Positions 34,317-42,440 of a stretch of 61,051 bases of DNA are shown here, piece by piece; positions within the stretch are counted from its first letter, which is position 1; every line of letters starts with the position of its first letter. The notes beneath the pieces are model-generated. The model searched no databases, was not told the origin of the DNA, and saw only the letters and a list, made by a program, of their open reading frames with translations. Origin of the DNA: an uncultured Rhodospirillaceae bacterium (GTDB lineage Bacteria > Pseudomonadota > Alphaproteobacteria > Azospirillales > Azospirillaceae); NCBI GenBank assembly GCA_937927415.1, contig CALBDS010000055.1, positions 1 through 61,051 on the forward strand, read 5' to 3'. Both the position numbers and the translations under genes were made by a program.

Positions 34317-34332
34317 ATGCTCCTGCGGATAA

Positions 34333-34361
34333 GGATGCCCCGGCGGTCAGCCGGGGCATCC
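34333..34361 (-). terminator. Stem-loop between the two paralogues
   Basis: GGATGCCCCGGC and GCCGGGGCATCC (34333-34344 and 34350-34361) with loop GGTCA. Read on the minus strand it is followed by TTAT, so it may end the 35570-34383 transcript or lower expression of the downstream copy. Confidence 0.65.
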
Positions 34362-34382
34362 GGTTGCGGTAACGGCCCGTCC

Positions 34383-35570
34383 TTACGTCCGGGGGGCCAG
34401 ACGCTGCAGTTCCAGGCGCGACACTTCCTTCAGATGGCCCAGGAACTGGTCCACCGGCTCGACCAGGGCACCGACGATGGTCGGCACGTTCTTGACGGTG
34501 GAGGTGGTCACCAGCAGATGGCCGCTGGTGTCGAAATCCACCGAGGTTTCCGACGAGTCGCCCGACGAACTGTTGTAGAATGGCCACAGGCCGGCGCTGC
34601 TGTTCTTGCGGATTTCCTGCTGTTCGGTCTGGGAGAAGGTCGCCTCAGAGGAATAGGTCAGATTCATCTGGTTGGCGATCAGCAGAACCGTGGTGAACCG
34701 CAGCATGTCACCGCGGGCCGAGAAGGTGTTTTCCCAGGTCTTGAGGCCGGTCGGACTCCAGGGCGGGGTGCCCTTTTCGCTGTAGGCGATGCCCAGGGTG
34801 GCGGAGTTGTACCAATCCCCCGGCGTGGCCTTGAAAGCCAGCAGGTTCTTGAAATCAGCCTTGATATGCACCCCGCTGGCAGAGAATTTCTGGCTGATCT
34901 GGGTGTTGGAATAGCTGTTCGACCACAGGCCGAAGACCGCCGACTGTTTTCCGCCGGTCCACGTCTTCTTGTATTCCTGATTGCTGATGCTCAGCCGCGT
35001 TTCAAAGGCGCGGGGCGGCGCCTTCTTCAGCTGCTTCATCATCGTGGCGTAGCCGGGCACGAAGTCCACCGGCTTCTTGCCGATCGGCTTATAAGGCAAA
35101 ACGTTGTTCTGGCCGGCGAAGATCGGGTCCAGCAGCATGGCGGCATAGGCCGAGGCGCCGGAATTGGCGTTTTCGGAGCATTTGCTGGTCAGGAACGCCC
35201 AATCACGGTAGCCGCGCGGGGTAGCGGTGGCGTTGCCGTTCTCGACCGCGGCGACAAAGGCGTCGTAGCAGTATTCGCCGATGGTGGCTTTGAAATTGTT
35301 CGGCGGGCTTTGCAGCGACGACATCACCGCCGAATAGGTGGACAGGAACTGTGCCCCCGACGCCAGGCTGGTGTTGCGGGTCAGCGAATCACCCGGCAGA
35401 GTGTTCAGATAGTTCCACAGCAGGGTATCCGCTTCGTCATCGTCTTCACCGACGATGGGCGGCGCCGGCTGCACGACCTGGGCCGGCTGGTCGATACTGT
35501 AGCCGACCCCCTGGATGAAAGCGGCAAAGAAGACTTTCTGCAGATCAGCAAAGCTATCGGTATCAGCCAT
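34383..35570 (-). CDS. Uncharacterised protein, longer paralogue (395 aa)
   Basis: A soluble 395-aa protein. An acidic segment near residues 38-48 (PPIVGEDDDEADTLLW) precedes a mainly helical N-terminal half with LLWNYLNTLPGD. The C-terminal half repeats the blocks seen in the downstream paralogue (PGDWYNSATLGIAYSEKG, TWENTFSARGDMLRF, SAGLWPFYN, VDFDTSGHLLVTTS). GGGGAG before the ATG is a strong ribosome binding site. It is convergent with the haem protein operon and its promoter must lie in the AT-rich DNA on its right. No family recognised. Confidence 0.82.
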   Translation of the reverse strand: MADTDSFADLQKVFFAAFIQGVGYSIDQPAQVVQPAPPIVGEDDDEADTLLWNYLNTLPGDSLTRNTSLASGAQFLSTYSAVMSSLQSPPNNFKATIGEYCYDAFVAAVENGNATATPRGYRDWAFLTSKCSENANSGASAYAAMLLDPIFAGQNNVLPYKPIGKKPVDFVPGYATMMKQLKKAPPRAFETRLSISNQEYKKTWTGGKQSAVFGLWSNSYSNTQISQKFSASGVHIKADFKNLLAFKATPGDWYNSATLGIAYSEKGTPPWSPTGLKTWENTFSARGDMLRFTTVLLIANQMNLTYSSEATFSQTEQQEIRKNSSAGLWPFYNSSSGDSSETSVDFDTSGHLLVTTSTVKNVPTIVGALVEPVDQFLGHLKEVSRLELQRLAPRT

Positions 35571-36193
35571 TGTTCTTTTCTCCCCAAATTTATGAGTGTT
35601 CGTTCAAGGCCGTTCAGTGGAATACGGCTAAAGAAATTGTTTGTTTTATAAGAAAGCGGGTGACAGACCGCGGCCGTTTTTCTGGAAAATTAGGCAAAAA
35701 CCATCGGGTCCGGCACAATGATGAGCCGGAAAAATTTGCTTCATGTATGATTTTCAAAATCAAAAATTAGTCATCAATGATTACAAATTATCGTTTCTCC
35801 AACCACTTGACAGTGAATCAACTACTCTTGAAATTTTTGACTCGCAAGAGATTCTTTTTAAATACTTATGGATGATTCACTGTTTTACAGTCTGGTCAGA
35901 TAATGATTCTGATTTTATTGAGCGTTCTTTTGCATCACTCCGCAGGCGAACGTATTGAAAACAATAAATTTTGCATTGCATATAATATTATCATTTGGAG
36001 TGAGCGGAAAATTCCTGCCCAAACGGATTAACGCCTTCAGCGTCATCACTCAAAAACACAGAAAATTTCTGGAAGCTTTCTTCATTATGGCGAATGTCTA
36101 TGAAATTGCCCATGTTTTGGGAGAGAATCACAGAAAAGCCAAACGTATTGGGAATCGTCCACGGACCGGCCTTTCCCGCATCCGAAAACACCA
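35571..36193. other. AT-rich gene-free region
   Basis: Over 600 bp with no supported gene. It is markedly AT-rich up to about 36150. A 71-codon frame at 35743-35958 has no ribosome binding site, and the next frame (from 35955) is likely chance. It may be the right edge of the island and should hold the promoter for the paralogue at 34383-35570. Confidence 0.5.
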
Positions 36194-36226
36194 CACCCCG
36201 CCGTGCCGGATCGGGCAGGCGGGGTG
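36194..36226 (-). terminator. rpoH terminator
   Basis: CACCCCGCC and GGCGGGGTG (36194-36202, 36218-36226) pair around a smaller inner stem; on the minus strand the hairpin is followed by TGGTGTTTTC. It lies 58 bp past the rpoH stop. Confidence 0.7.
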
Positions 36227-36283
36227 CGGGTCTTTGGCACTGGGGTTGGGCAACAGGGCTGGCAGGGGCAGCACCCCGCCGGC

Positions 36284-37171
36284 TCACTCCCCGATCAGTT
36301 TCTGTTCGGCGGCGGCGGTACGGATGGCCTTTTGCAGCTTCTCAAAGGCCCGCACCTCGATCTGGCGGACACGCTCGCGGCTGATGCCGTACTTCTGCGA
36401 CAGGTCTTCCAGCGTCGTCGGCTCGTCGCGCAGACGGCGCTCCATCAGGATGTCGCGCTCGCGGTCGTTCAGATGGGCCATGGCCGCGGTCAGCAGGGTG
36501 CGGCGTTTGCCCAGCTCCTCTTCCTCGGCCAGATTGTGTTCCTGGTTGGTGCTTTCATCCACCAGCCAGTCCTGCCACTCCCCTTCCCCCTCGGCGCGCA
36601 GAGGGGCGTTCAGGGAATGGTCGGGCGTGCCCAGACGGCGGTTCATCTGGATCACGTCGGTTTCGGGCACGTCCAGATCGGTGGCGATCTTGGTCACCTG
36701 CTCGGGGCTGAGGTCGCCCTCGTCGATGGCCTGCATCTGGCCCTTGAGGCGGCGCAGATTGAAGAACAGCTTCTTCTGCGCCGCGGTGGTGCCCATCTTC
36801 ACCAGCGACCACGAATGCAGGATGTATTCCTGGATCGCCGCCCGGATCCACCACATGGCATAGGTGGCAAGACGGAAGCCGCGGTCGGGGTCGAACCGCT
36901 TGACCGCCTGCATCATGCCCACGTTGCCCTCGGAAATCAGTTCCGACAGCGGCAGCCCATAGCCGCGGTAGCCCATGGCGATCTTGGCCACCAGACGCAG
37001 ATGGCTGGTGACGAGCTGGTGCGCGGCGTCGGTGTCGGCGTGTTCCTGCCAGCGTTTGGCCAGCATGTATTCCTGTTCGGGCGCCAGCATGGGGAACTTG
37101 CGGATCTCCTGGAGATACCGCGACAGGTTGCTTTCCGCCCCGATGACGGGAAGATTACCGGATGTGGCCAT
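36284..37171 (-). CDS. rpoH: RNA polymerase heat-shock sigma factor RpoH (sigma32)
   Basis: A 295-aa group 3 sigma factor of sigma32 type. Region 2 has NVGMMQAVKRFDPDRGFRLATY and MWWIRAAIQEYILHSW (about 85-130). The RpoH box QKKLFFNLR follows (about 140), which separates it from RpoD and RpoS. Region 4 has the final helix-turn-helix (TLEDLSQKYGISRERVRQIE). It directs transcription of chaperone and protease genes on heat or protein-folding stress. I chose the ATG at 37171 because the 44 upstream residues in frame are low-complexity and rpoH proteins begin here. It follows rluD at 173 bp and has its own candidate promoter. Confidence 0.95.
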   Translation of the reverse strand: MATSGNLPVIGAESNLSRYLQEIRKFPMLAPEQEYMLAKRWQEHADTDAAHQLVTSHLRLVAKIAMGYRGYGLPLSELISEGNVGMMQAVKRFDPDRGFRLATYAMWWIRAAIQEYILHSWSLVKMGTTAAQKKLFFNLRRLKGQMQAIDEGDLSPEQVTKIATDLDVPETDVIQMNRRLGTPDHSLNAPLRAEGEGEWQDWLVDESTNQEHNLAEEEELGKRRTLLTAAMAHLNDRERDILMERRLRDEPTTLEDLSQKYGISRERVRQIEVRAFEKLQKAIRTAAAEQKLIGE

Positions 37172-37300
37172 GCGTGACGGACCCTTCTCTCCTTCGGCCT
37201 GGGGTGTCCCTGTGCCGTGTGGCGGCACGGGGGCGCGGCCCCGGCGGCCTTTCACCGGGGAGTCTACGCCTGCACCCGGCGTATTGCCAAGGTGCTGGGG

Positions 37301-37330
37301 CATATATGGGATAATATCCCGGTTTCAAAA
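37301..37330 (-). promoter_or_regulatory. Candidate sigma32-type promoter of rpoH
   Basis: On the minus strand: TTTTGAAA, 12 bases, then CCCATATATG. This fits the sigma32 consensus (CTTGAAA, 11-16 bp, CCCCATnT). A sigma70-like reading (TTGAAA, 16 bp, TATATG) is also possible. The start site would leave a leader of about 120 nt before the rpoH ATG. Confidence 0.5.
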
Positions 37331-37344
37331 GGGGGTACGTCACC

Positions 37345-38427
37345 TTAAATTGATTCCAGATTCTTCAGCAGCTCCGTGAAATCGGCAGGCAGCGGCGACT
37401 CGAAGCGCATCGGCTCGCCGGTGCCGGGGTGGGTGAAGCGGATGGCGGCGGCGTGCAGTGCCTGCCGGGGAAAGCCGGCCAGGGCCGCCCGCGCCGCCTC
37501 GGGCAACGACGCGGCGTTGCCCCCGCCGGCCCGCCCGGTGCGCCCGCGGCTGTAGAGCGCATCGCCGACCAGCGGGTGGCCGATGTGGGCCATGTGCACG
37601 CGGATCTGGTGGGTGCGCCCGGTTTCCAGGGAGCATTCCACCAGCGCCGCCCCGTGGCCGCGCTTGGCCCCTTCGAACGCGCGGATCACGCGGTAGCGGG
37701 TGGCGGCGGGCTTGCCGCCGTGGGTCACCACGGCCATGCGCTTGCGGTCGGTGGGGCAGCGGCCGATGGCGGCCTCGATCCGGCCTTTCGCGGGCTGCGG
37801 GATACCCCAGACCAGCGCCAGATAGGTGCGCGACAGGCTGCGGTCGGAAAACTGGGCGGTCAGGCCGTGGTGGGCGCGGTCGTTCTTCGCCACCACCATC
37901 AGGCCGCTGGTGTCCTTGTCCAGCCGGTGGACAATGCCGGGGCGGCGCACCCCGCCGATGCCCGACAGGCTGTCGCCGCAATGGAACAGCAGGGCGTTGA
38001 CCAGCGTGCCGTCGGGGTTGCCCGCCGCCGGGTGAACCACCATGCCCGCCGGCTTGTCCAGCACCAGCACGTCGGCATCCTCGTACACCACCGCCAGGGG
38101 GATGTCCTGGGGCTGGGGCACCGGCGGGGCGGCGGCGGGAATGCGGACCTCGAACCGCTGACCGGGTTTGACCCGCTGGGAGGCGTCGGTTATGGTCCGC
38201 CCATCGGCCACAACCCACCCCTGTTCCATCAGGGCCTGGACCCGCGACCGCGACAGGCCGGCGATGGCGTCGGCCAGCAGCTTGTCCAGCCGGCTGCCCG
38301 CCGTCCCGGCCGTGACGGTGACCGTGTGATGGCCGGCAGGCCCCGCACCGCCGCCATCCTCGTCATCCGGGTCGGTGTCCAGGTCCGCAAGGTCGGCCGG
38401 GGTGGTGGCGTGATCGTCCCTGTTCAC
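37345..38427 (-). CDS. rluD: 23S rRNA pseudouridine synthase, RluD type
   Basis: A 360-aa enzyme: an S4 RNA-binding domain (about 45-105, RLDKLLADAIAGLSRSRVQA) followed by the RsuA/RluA catalytic domain with HRLDKDTSGLMV, whose Asp is the catalytic residue, and GRTHQIRVHMAHIGHPLVGD. RluD makes pseudouridines in helix 69 of 23S rRNA. I chose the GTG at 38427; the longer frame upstream overlaps the divergent gene and is low-complexity. The gene order rluD then rpoH is common in alphaproteobacteria. RluA/RluC-type specificity cannot be excluded from sequence alone. Confidence 0.88.
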   Translation of the reverse strand: MNRDDHATTPADLADLDTDPDDEDGGGAGPAGHHTVTVTAGTAGSRLDKLLADAIAGLSRSRVQALMEQGWVVADGRTITDASQRVKPGQRFEVRIPAAAPPVPQPQDIPLAVVYEDADVLVLDKPAGMVVHPAAGNPDGTLVNALLFHCGDSLSGIGGVRRPGIVHRLDKDTSGLMVVAKNDRAHHGLTAQFSDRSLSRTYLALVWGIPQPAKGRIEAAIGRCPTDRKRMAVVTHGGKPAATRYRVIRAFEGAKRGHGAALVECSLETGRTHQIRVHMAHIGHPLVGDALYSRGRTGRAGGGNAASLPEAARAALAGFPRQALHAAAIRFTHPGTGEPMRFESPLPADFTELLKNLESI

Positions 38428-38445
38428 CGGATCGGATTCCCTATC

Positions 38446-38787
38446 GTGCGCGTTCTCAAGGCGGCCCTCATCATCATGGGCGTGTTCATTCTGGCCGGAT
38501 ATGCCTATCTGGGGGTGGAGGTCGTCAAGCGATTCACCAACCACGAAGCCCGCGACGCCGCCAAAGAGGCGCGTGAGGCCACTGAGGACCGCGCCGTCAC
38601 CCCGCCGCCGGGCGGCGAGGTGGCGCTGGGCCTGCCCCAGGGTGCCCGCATCGCCGGCATGGTGTCCACCGGCAACCGGGTGGTGGTGCAGGTCACCGTG
38701 CCCGACGGCCCCGACCGGCTCTACACCCTCGATCCCCGCACGGGGGCCGTGACCCCCGCCCTGACCACCGGCGCCAAGACGCCGTAA
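38446..38787 (+). CDS. Small single-pass membrane protein, unknown function
   Basis: A 113-aa protein starting at GTG 38446, with one N-terminal hydrophobic segment (KAALIIMGVFILAGYAYLG, about residues 5-23), a charged linker with a helix (RFTNHEARDAAKEAREATED), and a small beta-rich C-terminal part facing the periplasm (VALGLPQGARIAGM, RVVVQVTVPDGPDRLYTLD). It runs divergent from rluD, only 18 bp apart, and is followed after 20 bp by ltaE. It is an orphan in my knowledge; a conserved pairing with rluD in relatives would support its reality. Confidence 0.65.
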   Translation: MRVLKAALIIMGVFILAGYAYLGVEVVKRFTNHEARDAAKEAREATEDRAVTPPPGGEVALGLPQGARIAGMVSTGNRVVVQVTVPDGPDRLYTLDPRTGAVTPALTTGAKTP

Positions 38788-38807
38788 CCGGAAAGACCCG
38801 CCCCGCC

Positions 38808-39845
38808 ATGCCCGGCCACCTTTCCCGCGGTTATGATTTCCGCAGCGACAACGTGGCCGGGGTGGCACCCCAGGTCATGACGGCCCTGGCCACCGCCGCC
38901 ACCGGCACCGACGCCTCCTATGGCGCCGACGCCTGGACCGCGCGGCTGACCGACCGGCTGTCATCCCTGTTCGCGCGGGACGTGGCGGTGTTCCCGCTGG
39001 TCACCGGCACCGGGGCCAACGCCCTGGCGCTGGCCGGGCTGGTGCCGCCGTGGGGGGCGGTGCTGTGCCACGCCGACAGCCACATCAACGTTGACGAATG
39101 CAACGCGCCCGAAGCCTTCACCGGCGGCGCCAAGCTGGTGGGCCTGCCCGGCCCCCACGGCAAGCTGGACCCGGACACGGTGGTGGGGGCATTGGAACGG
39201 TCGGGCATCGGCACCGTCCACCACGCCCAGCCCGCCGCCCTGAGCCTGACCCAGGCGACCGAGGCGGGCACCGTCTACACCCCGGCCGAGGTGACGGCCC
39301 TGAGCGCCGCCGTCCGCCGTTTCGGCCTGTCGGTCCATATGGACGGGGCACGGTTCGCCAACGCCCTTGCCCATCTGGGATGCTCCCCGGCGGACATCAC
39401 GTGGAAGGCCGGGGTGGATATGCTGTCGCTGGGCGCCACCAAGGGCGGGGCAATGATGGCCGAGGCGCTGGTGGTGTTCGATCCCGCCCGCGCCGAGGGG
39501 CTGTCCTTCCGCCGCAAGCGGGCCGGGCATCTGGTCTCGAAGATGCGGTTCGTGTCCGCCCAGTTGGATGCCTGGCTGACGGATGGCCTGTGGCTGCGTC
39601 TGGCCGCCCACGCCAACACCCAGGCCCGCCGGCTGGCTGCGGGGCTGACCGCCGCCGGCTATCCGCCCGTGCATCCGGTGGACGCCAACGAGGTCTTCGC
39701 CCCCCTGCCCGACGCCGTGCTGGCCCGGCTGGACGCCGCCGGCTTCCTCTATCACCGCTGGGACGGCGCCGCGGTGCGCTTCGTCACCGCCTTCGACACG
39801 CCGCCGTGGGCGGTGGATGGGGTGGTGGCGACGGTGGCGGGCTGA
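38808..39845 (+). CDS. ltaE: Low-specificity L-threonine aldolase
   Basis: A 345-aa fold-type I PLP enzyme of the threonine aldolase family: DFRSDNVAG at the N-terminus, the substrate-site HADSHINVDE (about 88-97), HMDGARFANA (about 175-185), and the PLP lysine in SLGATKGGAMMAE (about 205). It cleaves threonine or allo-threonine to glycine and acetaldehyde. The start ATG at 38808 has GGAAAG upstream. Confidence 0.9.
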   Translation: MPGHLSRGYDFRSDNVAGVAPQVMTALATAATGTDASYGADAWTARLTDRLSSLFARDVAVFPLVTGTGANALALAGLVPPWGAVLCHADSHINVDECNAPEAFTGGAKLVGLPGPHGKLDPDTVVGALERSGIGTVHHAQPAALSLTQATEAGTVYTPAEVTALSAAVRRFGLSVHMDGARFANALAHLGCSPADITWKAGVDMLSLGATKGGAMMAEALVVFDPARAEGLSFRRKRAGHLVSKMRFVSAQLDAWLTDGLWLRLAAHANTQARRLAAGLTAAGYPPVHPVDANEVFAPLPDAVLARLDAAGFLYHRWDGAAVRFVTAFDTPPWAVDGVVATVAG

Positions 39846-39852
39846 CGCCGCC

Positions 39853-40659
39853 TCACCCCGTCGTCCGCGCCGACAGCCGGTCGAGCCGCAGCCGGTGCCG
39901 ATGGTCGGTCAGCCGGTGGACGGCCCCCAGCGAGGCCAGCAGCACCGCGATCCCCGTCGCCCCGGACAACAGGAACATGATGAGGATCTGGTACTTCACC
40001 GCTTCGTGAGGATCGACGCCGCCCAGGATCTGGCCGGTCATCATGCCCGGCAGCGACACCAGCCCGGTGGCCGACATGGCGTTGACGATGGGCATCATGC
40101 CCGTGCGCAGCGCGTGGCGGTGAACGGTGCGCAGGGCCTCCCAGCGGGTGGCACCCAGCGCCAGACGCGCTTCGATGGCGGTGCGGTCACGCACCACGGC
40201 GGTGGTCAGGGTGTTGAGCGCCAGCGACACCCCGCTCATCACATTGCCCAGCACCATGCCCAGCATGGGGATGGCATAGCGGGCGTCGTACCAGGGATCG
40301 GGCCGCACCGCCACCAGCAAACCCAGCAGCATCACCGTCGCCGCCGCCGTCACCATGGCGCCGGTGCCAAGCCCATAGCTCCAGCCCCCCGACAGGCGGC
40401 GGTCCTGGCGGGCCAGGATCTCCTGTCCGGCGAACAGCCCCATGACCAGTGCCGCCCCCAGCGTCAGCCACGGCGATTGCAGGGCGAAGAGCTGTTTCAG
40501 CACCAGCGCCACCAGGAAAAGCTGCACCACCATCCGCACGGCGGCGATGGCGAGCGGCCGGGCCACGCCCAGCGACAGCACCAGCGATGCCCCGCCGTTG
40601 ACCAGCAGCAGCAGCGACGCCAGCGCCAGATCCCAGACGGTCAGGGAAATCAGGGGCAT
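39853..40659 (-). CDS. fetB: ABC transporter permease, FetB (UPF0014)
   Basis: A 268-aa membrane protein with about seven hydrophobic segments and the UPF0014/FetB blocks: PMLGMVLGNVMSGVSLALNTL, EARLALGATRWEA and MPIVNAMSATGLVSLPGMMTGQILGG. In E. coli FetAB is an iron exporter that protects against peroxide. Start overlaps the fetA stop by 10 bp. Confidence 0.9.
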   Translation of the reverse strand: MPLISLTVWDLALASLLLLVNGGASLVLSLGVARPLAIAAVRMVVQLFLVALVLKQLFALQSPWLTLGAALVMGLFAGQEILARQDRRLSGGWSYGLGTGAMVTAAATVMLLGLLVAVRPDPWYDARYAIPMLGMVLGNVMSGVSLALNTLTTAVVRDRTAIEARLALGATRWEALRTVHRHALRTGMMPIVNAMSATGLVSLPGMMTGQILGGVDPHEAVKYQILIMFLLSGATGIAVLLASLGAVHRLTDHRHRLRLDRLSARTTG

Positions 40660-41270
40660 TGGGACACCTCCCCCACCTCACGCACCATACCGCCTTCCAC
40701 CCGCATCCGGCGATGGGCCAGCCGGCGGGCCTGCCCGGCATCGTGGGTCACCAGAATGATGCCGGTGCCCGCGGCCAGCAGGTCGCGCAGCACCGCCTCC
40801 ACCCGCGCGGTGGCGTCGGGATCCAGGGCGCCGGTCGGTTCGTCCAGCAGCAGCACCCGCGGGTGCTGCACCAGCGCACGGACCAGCGCCAGCCGCTGCC
40901 GCTCGCCGGTGGAGGCGCGGGCGACCGGCCAGTCGAGCGCCCCGTCCGGCAGCCCCAGGCGGGGCAGCCACTCCGCCGCCGCCCGTTCATCGGAAAAATG
41001 ATCCCCCACCCGGTCGGTCCACCACCCGGCGTCAGGCCAGACATAGGTGACCAGCCGGCGCCAGCGCGGGGCGGGCATGGCGCTGCGCAACCGGCCGTCC
41101 AGCCGCACCTCCCCCCGGTTGGGATCCAGGTCGGCGATGGCCCGCAGCAGCCGCGACTTGCCGGAGCCGGAGGCCCCCTCCACCGCCAGACATTCCCCGG
41201 CATCCAGCCGCAGGTCGGCCGCGCGCACGACCGGGGTCTGCAACCCCACCACCGACAAGAGGGCCGGCAT
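40650..41270 (-). CDS. fetA: ABC transporter ATP-binding protein, FetA
   Basis: A 206-aa ATPase with Walker A GASGSGKS (about 33-40), a signature near ARASTGERQRLALVRAL, Walker B VLLLDEPTGALD and the switch His in VTHD. It powers FetB. The signature begins STGE rather than the more common LSGGQ, a usual variation in this family. It overlaps fetB and follows the carboxylate-amine ligase gene by 6 bp. Confidence 0.9.
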   Translation of the reverse strand: MPALLSVVGLQTPVVRAADLRLDAGECLAVEGASGSGKSRLLRAIADLDPNRGEVRLDGRLRSAMPAPRWRRLVTYVWPDAGWWTDRVGDHFSDERAAAEWLPRLGLPDGALDWPVARASTGERQRLALVRALVQHPRVLLLDEPTGALDPDATARVEAVLRDLLAAGTGIILVTHDAGQARRLAHRRMRVEGGMVREVGEVSQCP

Positions 41271-41276
41271 CGCCGC

Positions 41277-42440
41277 TCAGCCCCCCGCCGGGGACGGCGG
41301 GGCCAGCGGCGTCACCCCCAGCATGGTTTCCCCGATCAGCCAATCGACCACCTGGGCCAAAGCCTCCCACCCGGTTTCCCCCGCCTCCAGCGCCTGTTCA
41401 TAGATGGCGACCTGCCGGTGGGCGCTGGTGCCGCGGGCCAGGATGGCGCGGGCGTTGTCCAGTTCGGCGACACAGCCGAAACGCTCGGCATCCTCGCGCA
41501 CCATGCCCAGCATCTCGTCGAGAAGGTCGGCATAGGGCACGATCTCCCCCCGTCCGAAATCCACCAGCCCCTCGTCGAAGCCATACCGCTGGGCGCGCCA
41601 GCGGTTTTCCCCGATCAGCAGGTTGCGGTACGGGCGCCAGGTGACGTTCTTCAGCTTCAGCCGCCACAGCATCCGCAGCAGGCACAGATAGAACGCCGCC
41701 ACCGTGACGGCATCGTCCAGCCGGGTGCAGATGTCGGTGATGCGCATCTCCAGCGTGGGAAACCGGCTGGACGGGCGGATGTCCCACCACAGCTTTGTCG
41801 CGTCCTCGATCACCCCGGCGCGCACCAGCACGTTGACGTGATGCAGGTATTCGCCATAGCTCTCGAAACGGTCGGGCATGCCGGTGCGGGGCAGCTCGTG
41901 CCACACCGACAGGCGGTAGGATTTGCGCTCCATGGGCCGCCCGCGCCAGAACGGCGAGGATGTCGCCAGCGCCAGCAGGTGGGGCAGGAAATAGCGCACC
42001 TGATTCATCAGGTCGATGCGCAGGTCGTCGTCGTCGATCCCCACATGGACGTGCATGCCGCAGATCATCAGCCGCCGGGCCGGGGCGCCCAGGTCGCGGG
42101 CCAGCATGTTGTAACGGTCGCGGTCGGTCGGCCGCTGCGGTTCCCACGCCGCGAAGGGGTGGGTGGACGCGGCGATGGGCGCCAGCCCATAGGCATCGGC
42201 CACCCCGGCGACGATGCCGCGCAGCCGCGCCAGTTCGGCCCGCGCGTCCTGCACCGTGGTGCAGACGGGGGTGCCCACCTCGATCTGGCAGCGCAGGAAT
42301 TCAGGGTGGATCTGGCCGGGGGCCAGTTCCTGGCAGGCGGCCAGCATGGCGTCCGGCGGCGACGGCACGATGTCGCGCGACCGCCGGTCCACCAGCAGAT
42401 ATTCCTCTTCGATGCCGATGGTGAAGGCGGGTTCTTTCAC
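41277..42440 (-). CDS. Carboxylate-amine ligase, glutamate-cysteine ligase family 2 (YbdK-like)
   Basis: A 387-aa ATP-grasp-like enzyme of the GCS2 family: FTIGIEEEYLLVD at the N-terminus, HPEFLRCQIEVGTP, MICGMHVHVGIDD and SSRFPTLEMRITDICTR. The family makes gamma-glutamyl-type bonds, and the physiological substrate of YbdK proteins is uncertain. The start is a GTG inside a GTGA overlap with the upstream amidohydrolase stop, so the two are translationally coupled and may act on the same metabolite. Confidence 0.88.
   Translation of the reverse strand: MKEPAFTIGIEEEYLLVDRRSRDIVPSPPDAMLAACQELAPGQIHPEFLRCQIEVGTPVCTTVQDARAELARLRGIVAGVADAYGLAPIAASTHPFAAWEPQRPTDRDRYNMLARDLGAPARRLMICGMHVHVGIDDDDLRIDLMNQVRYFLPHLLALATSSPFWRGRPMERKSYRLSVWHELPRTGMPDRFESYGEYLHHVNVLVRAGVIEDATKLWWDIRPSSRFPTLEMRITDICTRLDDAVTVAAFYLCLLRMLWRLKLKNVTWRPYRNLLIGENRWRAQRYGFDEGLVDFGRGEIVPYADLLDEMLGMVREDAERFGCVAELDNARAILARGTSAHRQVAIYEQALEAGETGWEALAQVVDWLIGETMLGVTPLAPPSPAGG

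Noticed and set aside
35743..35958. 71-codon frame in AT-rich DNA
   Set aside because: No ribosome binding site and composition as expected by chance for AT-rich DNA; a decayed gene cannot be ruled out.
37429..38445. Long N-terminal extension of the small membrane protein at 38446
   Set aside because: The extension is the antisense shadow of rluD; the hydrophobic segment begins right after the GTG at 38446.
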